Part shown: positions 42,692 through 54,961 of the stretch, one piece after another
Layout: the number at the start of each line of letters is the position of its first letter
How positions within the stretch are numbered: the stretch's first letter is position 1
Source of the DNA: Coptis chinensis
Taxonomy: Eukaryota; Streptophyta; Magnoliopsida; Ranunculales; Ranunculaceae
Length of the DNA stretch: 64,000 nt
Assembly (NCBI GenBank): GCA_015680905.1
Contig: CM027381.1
Coordinates: 54,564,501 to 54,628,500, forward strand
Direction of reading: 5' to 3'
Program-made: the position numbers and the translations under genes
Notes under the pieces: generated by a model
The model's database searches: none
The model's input: the letters and a program-made list of their open reading frames with translations, nothing else
Told to the model about the DNA's origin: nothing

Positions 42692-45199
42692 TGTAGGAAC
42701 CGTTATGGTCGCATTTTACAAACCGTGAAAACCATGCGCAGCGGAATAAAGGTTCTCACGATTTTGGTTAGAAATTCATACCTTTAGATCAGCTGTGATA
42801 TCTTTGAGAATCCAAGATCTACGAAATCAGCAAGCTCTTGATCTTCTCTTGTATTCCTATCCTTAGAATGGACGTTGTGTGGGCAACAATCTACCAGCCT
42901 CTTCTTTCTCTCTTGGCCTCTCTCACTCTCAAAGTCAGAATCGAATTTGGATCTCACTTTCTTAAGCAAAACCTTGGTAAAAACGGCCAGAGAAAGAGGT
43001 TTCTATTTATAGGCTACAACAGGGACCATGAGGAGAAATTAGGGTTGGGCCTCCTGACGGGCTTGGGCTTCTCATGTTCGCCCAGAAGACATGGCCCAAG
43101 TTTGTCAACAAATGGCTTATTCCACTAAAGGCCATTGTTACATTACCGCCCTAATCCCAAACCGTGTATTACGTTTATGGGCTCCATATTATATGCTTGT
43201 TGATCTCCCCGCGTTTAAGATATCGAATGCCCATTGATTAAGTCAAGTTACTGACAACTACATTAATCAATTTCTTATGTCCTTGAGTAGTACCACTCAA
43301 CCTCATTGTCATGTCAGATTAAATCCACCTGCATGGTGTACATGACAATCCTATTGAACTCCTCAAGGGGACATCATCAACCCGACTTCCTGTTGGTCAC
43401 GGATCCCTTCTATAATCAACATCACACCTTATATACAATGTCATTACCCAATCCATCGAGTTTTGTTGATTCAGAAATGAATCTCACTCAGTGATGATTT
43501 AAAGAAATGTACAATGCACGTAAGTTCCCGTTATTATATCCGGATTAAGAGGACAAACATCCATAATAACAGAGGTGTTTGTTCTCTTATATAGTCAGTA
43601 TAAAGAGAAACAACCTCACTTGGTCCTGTTCAATACACACAAAGTGTACTAGTGTAATCTTGTAGTCAAGATAGACTAATACCATATTATACTACAACCG
43701 TACCAATGGTTTGTCCAAATCCATCTAGGTTGTGAACGTTTACTTATACTTTATAAGGTACTGATGATATGGTCTTCTATATGTCACCACACAACATATC
43801 TGTAGGAACCGTTATTTTAGAATGCAAATTTCTACAAACCGCGAAAACCCACGCGCAGCGGAATCACAGTTTTGGATAGAAAATCATACCTTTAGATCAG
43901 CTTCTTAATATCTCTGAGAATCCAAGCTTTATGAAATCAACAATCAACCCCTTGATCTTCTGTTGTATTCCTATGCACAAAGTGGACGTTGTGTGGGCAA
44001 CGATCTTCCAACCTCTCCTTTCTCACTTGGCCTCTATCACTCTAAAAAATGGATCCGATTTCTGGATTTGTTTATCTTGAGCAAAACCTTGATTTTTCTG
44101 TGTAGAAAACGGCTAGAGAAATAGGTTTCTTTTTGTAGGCTACAACAAGGACCATGAGGAGAAATTAGGGTTGGGCCTCCTGACGGGCTTAGGCTTCCCA
44201 TGTTCGCCCAGAACACACGGCCCAAGTCTGTCAACAAATGGCTTATTCCACTAAAGGCAATTGTTGTACTACTGCCCTAATCCTAAATTACGTGTCAGCG
44301 TTTATGGGCTAAATATTATATGCTTGTGGATCTCCCCGTGTTTCAGATATCGAATGTTCGTTGATTAAGTCAAGTTACTGACAACTACATTAATCAACTT
44401 CTTATGTCTTTGAGTAGTACCACTCAACCTCATTGTCATGTCAGATCAAATCCACCTGCAGGGTTTACATGATAATCTTTATGAGCTCCTCAAGGGGACA
44501 TCATCAGCTCAACTTCTTGCGGGACACGGATTCCTTCTATAATCAACAGCACACCTTACATACAATGTCATTACCCAATCCATCGAGTTTGTTGACTCAC
44601 AAATAAATCTCACTCATTGATGATTTAAAGCAATGTACAATGTACATAAGTGACCGTTATTATATCCGGATTAGGAGGACAAGCATCCATAATAACAGAG
44701 GCGTTTGTTCTCTTATATAGTCAGTATAAAGAGAAACAACCTCACTTGGTTCTGTTCAATACACACAAAATATACTAGTGTAATCCTATAGTCAAGATAA
44801 ACTAATACCAGATTATACTACAACCGTACCAATGGTTTGTCCAAATCCATCTAGGTTGTGAACGATTACTTATACTTAATAAGGTACTGATGATATGATC
44901 TTCTGTATATCTACACCATATCATCTACAACATAAAGTATTAGACACACGCATATAACTAATATGCATAACATTTGCCCATATGATTCTCATTCAAAATA
45001 TGAAGAATTAGAGTTAATACAAAAGTAATACTTTTAGTATATAACCCTATCAATATCATCTACAACATAAAGTATTAGATGCATGCATATAACTAATAAC
45101 ATATATAATATGCATAACATTTACCCATATGATTCTCATTAAAAATATAAAGAATTAGAGTTAATACAAAAGTAATGCTTTTAGTATATAACCCTATCA
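42692..45199 (-). mobile_element. S2: solo LTR, split by S3
   Basis: It is the same family as S1, reversed (TGTAGGAACC...ACCCTATCA on the plus strand). CTTTG flanks it at 42687-42691 and 45200-45204. Removing S3 leaves about 1.25 kb. It sits in the 3' non-coding region of E3. Confidence 0.9.
43801..45052 (-). mobile_element. S3: solo LTR nested in S2
   Basis: This is a complete 1,252-bp LTR of the same family, with ATATC at 43796-43800 and 45053-45057. Both sides continue S2, so it inserted into S2 after or before S2 became solo. It has the same orientation as S2. Confidence 0.92.
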
Positions 45200-45204
45200 C
45201 TTTG

Positions 45205-47037
45205 AACTTAGAATAACATATGTACAATAATTTAATCATCTAAAGATAAATGTGCAAAACATGAGCAATGAAATGCAAAAACAGAGTTGTTTCCGAGACT
45301 TTTGGAGAGCGTCCTTAAAGTGAGTTCTCACAGGGGTGTGTTGCAATAACAACTCTCTGATAGATTCACTCAAGGTTCGTTCCCTCAAGCGCAGCGGACA
45401 CTTATATTCCTCGCATACTCAAATGATGTCCAAAGAAACCGGGGTCGATTGATCACGCTTGCCCCTTACTGTCATACCATCTTATTCCTAATCGAGCTAG
45501 AGGTCTTTTATTAGGAGTTACGGGGCTAGGGTGAAGGTTTAGAAAGAAAAAGTTAGGGAAAAACAAAATCTGATAAATAGAGAAACTGGGTCTTCAAGAT
45601 ACTTGTAACTAGAGAAGAACCTCGTTTTGTTCTTTTGCTTCTGAATTATGATACATTCTTTTAGCCCTTTGGCTTTATGACTCCATATGATTTTGAATTT
45701 TTGGGAGTTCTAACTTTGATTTTGTTTCTTTTTGTTTCTGATATCGTCTCCTTTTGATTTTGACTTTTGGGAGATTCGATTTTTGACTCCTTCGATTTTT
45801 TTGGAGTTTTGTTTTTTAATGGGTCTTTCTTTTCTTCTCTTTCTTTTATTTTCTTTTTGAAGCAACTAACTATTCTATTTTTGTACAAGGTCTTCTCTTT
45901 CTTTTTTCTGATATCCATCCAGTTCTCAACTTGTCAGTTGGGTAAGCTTTTTATTGTGTGTTGTAACGGGTTAGAAATTTTTGGTGAAGAATAAAAAAGC
46001 TTTTAGAAAAGGGTGAAGGCTCAAGACGGGTAACTAGAGGAAAACTATCTTTTTGGGTTTTTAACGTTTATTTTGCTATATTGATCCAAAAAGGGTCTAA
46101 ATTATCTCATAGGATATGGCGTGGTGATTAAGCAAGTGGACGTGTGGTCTTTCTATCCGGACATCATTTGTGTCATCACTCAATAATCATTCAGATGAGG
46201 CTTTTGGCTAGATTCTCACAGGATATGGAACTTAATTGTTCTAACCTTGGCTTCAGAAACTCACTGCTATATACAAACAAATGCTGATATATGCCATTCA
46301 TGAAAAGATGCAGAAACTATTGTACGTATATTACTCTAAGTACGAAGAACGAATCTTTACTCTATTGATATAATAAGACTTCTAAACTTTTTATTTATTA
46401 TAGAAAAAGGAAACAAGACTTTTTAATACTGAACGGAAAAATATTTTTGGCCTTTTTCAAATTTTTTTTTAGAGATGAAGAAATATACTATTATATTTAC
46501 TATATAGGAAATGCCTAGTTTTTGCAAAATGTTACTATACCACCCCCAAATAGAACTATGTTTTGTCCTCAAAGTATGAAGAGATAAGGAAAGAGATTAC
46601 CATAAAAACATGAGCAAAAACTGCGATACACCTGTATTCTGTTCTTCATGATGAAAATACGCCACCCCCAAATAAGTTTGGGGCATGGGTTGTTTGATAT
46701 AGAACGAGAAATATATGGTTTATTATACTAGGGATATTTATTCTACTATAGAATCTTTTTGGGTTTTTGTATTTTTGAAAACATATATGAAATGCATGAA
46801 AGAAAAATGGAAAATTTTGGCATAATGTATTTGTTTTACCATCTACTCATATACCAAATTCCACAAGAAAACAAAAAAACAAGCATATAATATTAAGCAT
46901 ATAATTAAACTTATACTAACGTCATACACATAAGAAAGAAAAAGAAAAAGAAAATATATCCAACTATACGGACACTAGGGAAATGCCTAGTCAGAATCCG
47001 TGCGTGACTCATCTCGACGTCGAGAAGATCATTCTCA
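45205..47037 (-). other. E3 3' non-coding region
   Basis: No gene. The part 45290-45490 matches E1 (about 12070-12280) and E4 (50520-50720). An A/T-rich purine-asymmetric block at 45580-45930 matches those of E1 and E4. Polypurine-tract-like sequences lie at 46540-46551 and 46661-46673, the first next to TTTGAGGACAAA. Confidence 0.6.
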
Positions 47038-48053
47038 TTGATTACATCGGGTCCTAACTTGTCTATCACTACGTGGGAGCGTGACTCTGATACTTTGCAG
47101 TGTTCTAGTGAAACTGTGATGAAAACGTCGCTACTCCTGTTGGAAGGTCCGCTGCTCCTCTTTGATGGTCCACTGTTCCGCTATAATATTCCCCTGAGTT
47201 TCCCTGAGCTGGTGGAGATACACATGCAGAATCCTCTGGCCACCATGGAGGAAGTGAATTCCGTCCATGGGCTAAGTGAACTGTCGAGTGGCGTATTCAG
47301 CGAAGTAATCCACTTTCTCAGTCGGGCGTGCTTGCTCAGCGACTCTGGTTTCAAGTGGAAGCCATAACTTCTGGACACAATGGGAATATATAGGACCTGT
47401 GGTAGCGTCCTTGACCTCCACTAGGGCATTTGTGGCCTGGAACCCCAGTGCTACATGATCTTGGTGACCAGCACTGGTAGAGAAGCGGTGGACTTCTTCA
47501 GTTTGCAGAGTTGCTCAAAGATAAAGGAGACGATGCAGAAGCTATTCTTCTGTACTTGAAGAATCCATAAAATATGAAGCATTGCTTTACCTATATTCGA
47601 AGGCTTGGCTGAGCCTAGCAGGTTGTAGGCTGTCCATTGAGATATTATCAGTTGGTTCCTTCGTAGTGAACTCTGAAACGCGAAATGAGACTTGTGGTTT
47701 TTCACCCCCTCGAGAAGTGTCTCTACCATCATCACGTCGATGGTCTTATCGTCTGGGGGCTATTCCATCTGAATATAATCCTTCAGAGGAATCCCTATAA
47801 CTTCACTCACCACCTCCTTGGTGAGCTCCAGCGAGCGACCATCCTTGACAACCGTAATGCGGTCATCCTCCTCTCTAAGCATGCAGTTATAAAATGAAAG
47901 AGTAAGAGAGGGAGAATACGCCACACCTTCCAACAAAACCAAGGGTTTCCATCCTCTTATTCTAATCTTAGCTATGAAGTGCACTTCAAATAGATCAGAA
48001 TTGAAGAGGTTTTGAAAATTTTGCTTCGACACGATTTTAAGAACTCGAGCCAT
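47000..48053 (-). pseudogene. E3 accessory frame (B-like N-half, A-like middle)
   Basis: It starts MARVLKIVSKQNFQNLF at 48053 and stays open for 97 residues: IRGWKPLVLLEGVAYSPSLT and SEVIGIPLKDYIQ align with the N-half of E1/E4 frame B. After a stop it continues (47735-47451) SSLRRNQLIISQW, AMLHILWILQ and STASLPVLVTKIM, which aligns with the middle of E4 frame A. Further fragments run to about 47040. E3 thus shows one frame where E1 and E4 have two. Function unknown. Confidence 0.6.
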
Positions 48054-48633
48054 TTAGAGTAGGGATTGATAAAATTGGGGTTTTGAGTTGGAATGAGAGT
48101 TGAAAATGGGGTAGGCTGTAAAAAATTGGAGTGGTGGTGTTTTGGGGTGAGGTCGTGTCGCGAGCTTGGAAGGGGCGGTTGCGAGCTGGTGTGGGCAGCT
48201 AAGGTTGGGGATTTTGTGAGGAAGAAGATGGGAAGTAGGCAGTCGTGTGGGCTAATAGTTTGATGGCACGTGCCTCACATGTGCCTTTTTAATGAAATTC
48301 AAATTTTGGCCCAAGCCCAAATAAAATCAGGAAATTCCGATCTTGTCCTCAGTGCCTTGCCAACTTCAAAAGTTGATCCGCGCTTTGTTACTCGTCCAAT
48401 CTTGACCCGTGAGGTACCAAAATAATCAGCATAAAAAATGCAACGTGACTGTATAAAGCACAGTCATATCTAAAGGTGGATGCAAAACAGATGATGGAAA
48501 GAACTGTAAAGGAACTGTAGGGAAATATGTATAGATAACAGAAGGAAAATTTAATTAATTTTTTTGGGTTTTGAATAAGTTTGATTGAAATTTTAAAAAA
48601 GTGGGTTGTTTTAAGTCAGATCCCCAAGACTTG
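48054..48633 (-). other. E3 spacer up to the E4 insertion
   Basis: No coding signal. It carries the conserved motif CTTGGGGATCTGACTTAAAA (minus strand, 48611-48630) and ends in ACTTG (48629-48633), the left E4 target duplication. Confidence 0.6.
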
Positions 48634-50128
48634 TGATAAACATAAAAAGATAGTCTTACTCACAAATAAAGCTATGAAACTCTAAACACAAGTAAAATTA
48701 TAAACTAAACTGTTATTTATCAAAGATATTTATTTTCTACTCTCGAATCTATTGACATAGAGTTGGAATAGAAGATTCGTTCCACTCCTAGTCCTTTAAC
48801 ATTCAAGTTTTATACAAATTGACGAGTCTATCCAAAGTCTAATGAGAGTAATGATGAAATTTATATTACGATGTAAATTCAAATAACAAGTTACGAATAA
48901 GTGAAATGACAGGATGCTAAGGGTTTAAATCTAGATAAAGAATTAAAGGGAATTGAATCCACTTTAACTCGACTTAATCAACTAACAAGACTCGTCGTGA
49001 TCCAAATTGCAATGTTTCACATATCAAAATGGTAGTTCTAATATCTAATTATACATGGCATCTCTACCAATTAATAACTAGCATATGAGGTCGTCCACCC
49101 ATTCTCATGGCGAATCAACGACCTTCTAAAGTGGAATAAACTCTCACGACGATTTCTAAGTTAACAAAGATCAAGTTTCATCAAGGCTTCTTCAACTCCT
49201 CTAATGGAGTTTTAACCTTGATTCATCAAGCTATCATTTCCCATTGAATTAACACTAGACATAATATAAAGATTTGAACTTTACTAATTTTGATTAAACA
49301 ATACTTCAAATCTAATTAATAACTAAGAATTGAATAACAACAAGAATTGAAATTAGATCTACAAATTTAAATGACAAAATCGAAATGAACAAGAATAAAC
49401 TATTTTATTTATCTAATCAATGAAGAACAATGATTCAAAGAATTAATCTAAAACAAGGAATAAAACTAATTAATTTAACTAATTGAATTAAGAAACTAGA
49501 TCTACAAGCTATTTTAATGGCTACTTTCTATACTAAGCTATCTAACTCCCTCTTTCTTAAGAGCTAAGTCTTATTTTATGTAAAGAAGGAGACCAGATCC
49601 ACAATTTCGTGCATGGGCTGAGGTCTCATGTTTTGGGTCGGAAAATCGAGCCCAAAGCCCAATTTCTTCAGTCCACAGAGCCCGTTTCAGCTGGATTTGA
49701 CTTCAGCAGATTTTTCGTCCACTTATGCTCATCCGATTGCATCAAGGCTTAAACCATTAGAAAGCTCTTTCCGAGGCGGTCGTTTTGACATAAGGTAGGC
49801 CCAAATCCGAGGCTTGAGTCCAAAGATACAGTCTTCGGAAGTTCTGCTGACTTGTGCCCTGTTTCTGCCCGTGTTGACTTTTCAGCTTTTGACCGGGCTT
49901 CATAAAGGCTTTGTCTCCTTGAATCTTGGCCTTTATCACAGAACTTCTTAGCAACCAACCCTTTGCTCCTTTATATCGCCAAAGTGGCACATTTCTGCAC
50001 ATAATTGAGTTCTATGCCTGAAATACATAAAAACACATAATTAGCATTAACTCTTATTTATTACTCACATAATTGGTCTAAAAGTAGTATTATTAAGGGG
50101 TTAAAACTACAGTTTTGGGCTCTTATCA
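48634..50128 (-). repeat. E4 3' LTR
   Basis: Plus-strand ends are TGATAAACATAAAAAG and GGGCTCTTATCA. It is paired with 59711-61205, both exactly 1,495 bp by these ends, and related to the E1 LTR (TGATAAGAGCCC start in element orientation). Confidence 0.94.
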
Positions 50129-50130
50129 AA

Positions 50131-50143
50131 TCACCCCCAAACA
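50131..50143 (-). other. E4 polypurine tract
   Basis: The minus strand reads TGTTTGGGGGTGA, two bases from the 3' LTR start. The hairpin TTTGCTTG-TCCT-CAAGCAAA follows at 50148-50167. Confidence 0.85.
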
Positions 50144-51917
50144 ACATTTTGCTTGTCCTCAAGCAAATATGGGAAATTAGCATAAGTGACAAAAAATGGA
50201 GTTCTAACTAATCTCGTTTCGCCAAGTGCGATTGCATTGATCATATGCAACAAGGCCTTAAACCACTAGGAATTCCCTAGTGGACAAGTTATAGCCTCGT
50301 GGGAGTTTTCCAGTGAAGGTACTCACAAACTTCATCTATACTACAACGACTTAGAAATAAAACTACTGTTTCCTTATCTATGTCTTAGTTATCTATACAT
50401 CTCACTAGCAATGAATACAGAATAATCAAGTCGAACCCTAAACTAATATATGCATAATAATCTATCATCTACGAATAAACATATTTACAATGAGTAATAC
50501 TATGAGATGAACTAGCAGGTCCGTTTCTGAAAACTCGGAATAATGTCCTTAAGTAGGTCCTCACATAAATGTCAAGACAAAAACCACTCTGATTTTTCCG
50601 CTCAAGTTTCGCTACTCCAGTGTGCAGTGGGCACACTTTACCTTACAACTCAATGACACACAAGGAAGCTGGAGTCGATCAAACACATCTGCCACTTACT
50701 ATCACACTAACCTATTCCTAATTGAGTTAGAGGTCTTTATTAGGTGTTGCGGGGATTAGGAGATGGTTTAAGAAGGAAGGAAATAGATATTCAAAGAGAA
50801 CAAGTCTGAGATAATAGAGTCTTCATATTATGTAACTAGAGAAAACCTTATTCTTTACTTTTGCTTCTACCCTTTGTTTCCATCCTTAGCCATATTTTTT
50901 TTCTTTGGCTTTTGATTCCTTGATTTTATTTTTGGAGTTCTAACTCTTTATTTTTATTTTTTTTTAATTTTTTTTATTTGGATGGAAACTTACTTTTCTC
51001 TTCTGAAGCTACTAACGAATTCTTGATTTCAAAGGTTATTCTCTTTTCTATTCTTCATCTCTATTCTCAAACTTATTCAAAGAATTGGGTAGGTTGATTT
51101 TTTATTTTGTTTTGTTTTGTAACAGCGTAAAGGATTTGTGGTTTATGAAAGGCTAAAGAAAGGCCCAGAGGGGCGACTAGCGAAAAATAATTCATAGGTT
51201 GGAATTTCTGGCTATATCAATCCAAAGAGGGTCTAAATTCTCGCTTAAGATATGGTATAGTGATCTAGCAAGTGGACGTGTGATTTCTCTATCCAGATTT
51301 TACTTCTCCCTTGTGTCATTTCTCAAATGTGTCACTTATATAAGGCTTTATGTTATATTCTCACAGGATTTGTAGAATAAGTACTCTAGCGTAGATTTCA
51401 GAAACTTGCTGCCAACAATCATAGATACTCATGTAACATATTTATAGATAGATGCAAGGATTATTACCTACATATTAGCCTAAGTTTCTAAAAACTATTC
51501 TAATGCAAAAGCTACGTGAGACTTTTAGATTATTGAGAGCATAGAGAAAGAAAACAATACCAATATTCCTAAGAGTATAACATACTTTTTATTTATATTT
51601 TTTTTAGCTAGAAAACAAGTGCATATTATACATATCTATATCCTAACAGATGCCTTAATTACACGTGTTTCTATGCCCCCCAAACAAGAAGCATGCTTTG
51701 TCCTCAAAGTATTTTAAATAAAGAGGGTAGGAAAATACCATTGAAACGCGTGAAATTCTGGAACATCTGCAAAACAAGGTTATAACAGACTAATATAGAA
51801 AACAAAACTGACGCAACTCTATAAGAGTTCCACCCATAATGGGGTTAATGAGAAACAAAATTTGCTTGGGACATAAGCAGACTCTTACTGAAACTAACAC
51901 TTACCTGCACTCGCCGT
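50144..51917 (-). other. E4 3' non-coding region with conserved cassette
   Basis: It runs from the hairpin to the end of frame B. The polypurine-tract-like TGTTTGGGGGGC at 51675-51686 with TTTGAGGACAAA bounds a 1.53-kb stretch that aligns with E1 11104-12651 (for example CATGCTTCTTG next to the tract, and the A/G-rich block near 50870-51130). No coding signal. Confidence 0.65.
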
Positions 51918-52892
51918 TTAAACATTTTCCTCCTCATCCTTAATGAAGAAATGAGGTTCCTTCGCATCCTGCCATGCCATGGTGATTTGCCAGGCTTCAT
52001 GCTACTTATCATCTACTATAGCTAACCTGTCAAGCCCCACTTGGTCGGTTGGGGTGTAAGGCGCAACCTGATGAGGTTGTATCCTCCACCCTTGCCAAGT
52101 CATTGCACGAAACGATCGTATAATACAATTGGTGGGTCTCACAATGTCGACCCCAACCCAATCCGTGAAACGGGCACAAAAAACAGCAAAGAAACATAGC
52201 ATTATACGTCAAATTAAAATAGGCATAAGAAGGTACTCATGCCTCTTGGCATGGGCTCGGGCTAAACTAGACATTAAGGTCTGGGGAGTATCATAGAGTG
52301 TATGTCTCCCAGCTAAAGCAAGTAAAATATCACAAGTTTCATCATTCACAGAAGAATAACGCCATTCCCCTCTAATGTTTAGCATAATCCAAAACATAAC
52401 AGTGCCCATGTTTATAGACAAGCTACCAAGGGCGACGTTATAATCCCCTTGGTCCTCCTCTATCCTAAAGATTCCTGCCCCGTAATGCTCATGCAAATCA
52501 TTATAGTTATACATGTACATATTATCTACCAAATAGGCCCATGAGTCTTGTATTTCGGCCGGCATAGCAAGTCCAAGCACAAAAGCTATCAAGAACCTGG
52601 AAATTTCCATTGGTTCATCCCCGATGGTGATGGAGAACACTTGTTCTCCATCTGGTCTATCAAAGAACTTACAGTTATCATACAAATAAGATGTAAGTGT
52701 GGGAGAATAAAGTTCATCATGACTTACCAATAGTGGCTCCCATCCTGCTAGAATGATCACTTCGCGAAACAACACACCATAGGTGTCACTTTGGAATAAA
52801 TCTTCAAATGATTGTTCTAGTATGATACGAAGGAATGTCATCCCCAATAAACTTGCTGGAATAGATGCGAAGGATCCTGGAACAACCCTCAC
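51918..52892 (-). pseudogene. E4 accessory frame B (putative plant transposon-protein-like domain)
   Basis: The frame is open from 52892 to 52209 (227 residues); the conserved start is probably MTFLRIILEQSFEDLF at 52838. It has AGWEPLLVSHDELYSPTLTS, FLIAFVLGLAMPAEI, DNMYMYNYNDLHEHYGAGIF, ALGSLSINMGTVMFWIMLNIRG without the first base order changed, and HEYLLMPILI. A frameshift near 52205 leads to FTDWVGVDIVRPTN...MTWQGWRIQPHQ and the end EEENV at 51918. It matches E1 frame B throughout. No transmembrane or catalytic motif is evident. Confidence 0.7.
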
Positions 52893-53796
52893 AAAATTGG
52901 AAATTTTTGGTGCGCGCAGGGGTCAGGGCGCAGGGCGCTCAAGCTATGCCTGGGATGGGAGCGGGTGGCGCTCTGGTGATTTTCGAGGTCCAGGCACTTG
53001 GGCGCAGGGTGCGCTCACTGTTAGCCTGGGATGGGCACGGGTGGCACTCCGGATGAAAACTAGAATTCCAGTGTTTTGGGCGCAGGTAGTGCTCTGGTTT
53101 CGGTTGAATAGGGCACAGGTCGCGCTTAGGGTATGATTTCTCTAACAAGCTTAGGGCGCAGGTGGCACTCCTCTGGGGCGCAGGTACGCTCGGGGAGCTG
53201 TGAGGCCGAAGTACGAAGGAAAAATAAGGTAAACTGGGAGTGAAACATGAGAGATGAATGTGAGATGTAGTTGGGGTTGTGAGTGTAGAATGACTGCAGT
53301 TTTTATAGATTTTAAATTACTAAAACGAATCGGGAAGTTGCCAAAAAGCTTTAAGGCAATTGCCAGAAATAATAAAATTTTCAAACCCGAAAACGAAAAT
53401 AACTCATATTCTTGATTTCAAGGCAACCCTAATATCTTTTAGGTTGAATTTAGGATAGAAACTACCTAACTCATTGAGATTTCATCCTACCACAATATCT
53501 ATTCATAGCGATGCCCATATCGGTCATATTCCCAACCCTCACTCCAAAACAAATTCTAAAATAGACTAACATATAAACGAATTATGCTAAGATATTTAAT
53601 ACCACCCCCAAACAATTCGGGAAGGTAGGATTAATGATAACAACCACGCACAATTCGAAAATAATCAAATTATATTAAATTTTAATTCAAACAATATAAA
53701 ACAACCAAATTCAAATTTAATTACTTAACTAATATCCGACTAATAAAACAATAAAAATAACTAAATAACAACAAAACACAAAATTATTCGAAACAC
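52893..53796 (-). other. E4 spacer between frames A and B, with GC-rich cassette
   Basis: It contains the GC-rich cassette (52912-53200), a segment matching E1 9450-9600, and the tract TGTTTGGGGGTGGT at 53601-53614 (minus). Layout and order equal those of E1. Confidence 0.6.
52912..53200 (-). repeat. GC-rich repeat cassette upstream of E4 frame B
   Basis: Units of GCGCAGG(G)TGCGCTC and GGGCGCAGGTCGCGCT type (plus strand) are repeated at least eight times with GCCTGGGATGGG spacers. They are the reverse-orientation equivalents of the E1 GAGCGCGACCCGCGCCC units and of the E4 leader array. Confidence 0.7.
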
Positions 53797-54961
53797 CTAG
53801 TCATGTGATGAAGAAGGGCGCTGAGATGGACATTGGTCATGGGATGAAGAAAGGCCTGATCCATTCGTTATTTGGTGACGACGCTCATGCCTCTTAGACT
53901 CATCTGAAACAGAACCCTCCAAGGGTGGCATGCGTCGTAGAATCTCTACTCGGAACAAGCGTTGTGCTTCCATCTCAGCCTTTATTACTGTATACTGGGC
54001 CTGGTGACGCTGGTGGATATTCTCCATGTTAATCAAAATATCTTCCTGACCCTTTTCGAGTATTCCAAAACTCGTGTTAAGGTTCGTTTGTTTATTTTGA
54101 ACTATAATCTGTCTATCTCGTATATCTTCACAAATAGCGTAAATACAACGCACGCTAGTATGCAACACTGACATGTGTTCTGAATCAGACGTACACCTCT
54201 CCAAGGCATCTTCATCCAACCATGTCATGTCCTCCCCTTCCTCATCCGAATCCACCACCCTATCCTCCGGCAACATCCAAGTCTTTTGGATACACTCCTT
54301 ATAACTACTTTCATTTGCTTGCAATTTCAACGTTATCCGCTCAGTTCTTGGTTTATTCCCCCAAGACAACATTATCTTCGTAATTAAAACAGGAAATGGT
54401 GCGATACTCTTCCCAACTCCTCTAATCATATTTAGCAAAAAATCGAGGATACAGATTTCATACCTCTTTTCTTGCAATATGCAGAGAACGTGCAGACATG
54501 TGAACCCAATGTCGCTCACTTTCTCCTTCCCAATAACATTTTTACCAATACACTGAGCTACAGCCAGTTGGTTGGTTCGTAGAGATGACTGTCGAGCACA
54601 ATGAGAAGTCGTATTATATTGACCCTCCATAAGGGTGTCGTTCATCAATGCAGGAACTCCAGTATACTGGGACTCCTGTACTATGGCTTCTGGGTTTCGT
54701 CCAGGCATAATGCCTTAAATTTCAACCAATTTCGCTCTCGATAATTTTCTCCTAGTCCCAGCCACTTTCATGAACATTTTCTGACTGTCCAACTCTCTCT
54801 TCTTATAGAACTGCTCGACCAAATCGGGGTGGTAGAATTCATGTGTTGAGTACCACAACCGATTCCAACCCACCCCTCTTAATCATCTTGTCAGTGTAAA
54901 ATGGCACGAAGCGGTCGGCCTTAAACGTTTGTTCCGGCAACAACCTTCGTTTTTGAGCCAT
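53797..54961 (-). pseudogene. E4 accessory frame A (unknown function; coiled-coil C-terminus)
   Basis: The likely start is MAQKRRLLPEQTFKADRF at 54961. A frameshift follows near 54880 (LWYSTHEFYHPDLVEQFYKK) and another before MPGRNPEAIVQESQ at 54708, from where 303 residues are open. They include SSLRTNQLAVAQC, CILDFLLNMIRGVGKSIAPF and PVLITKIML, an acidic linker (SDEEGEDMTWLDEDAL), IRDRQIIVQNKQTNLNTSF, a heptad-like helix to EAQRLFRVEILRRMPP, and a Ser/His/Gln-rich tail. It is the best-preserved copy of frame A here. Function unknown. Confidence 0.68.

Noticed and set aside
45661..45994. Lys- and Phe-rich overlapping frames on both strands
   Set aside because: They are products of the purine/pyrimidine-asymmetric block in the E3 3' non-coding region, which also occurs in E1 and E4 without a conserved frame.
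48634..48790. Strand- or copy-biased C-to-T change in the E4 3' LTR
   Set aside because: The first 150 bp show only A/T in this copy against G/C in the other, but the next 350 bp show changes in both directions, so there is no consistent bias.
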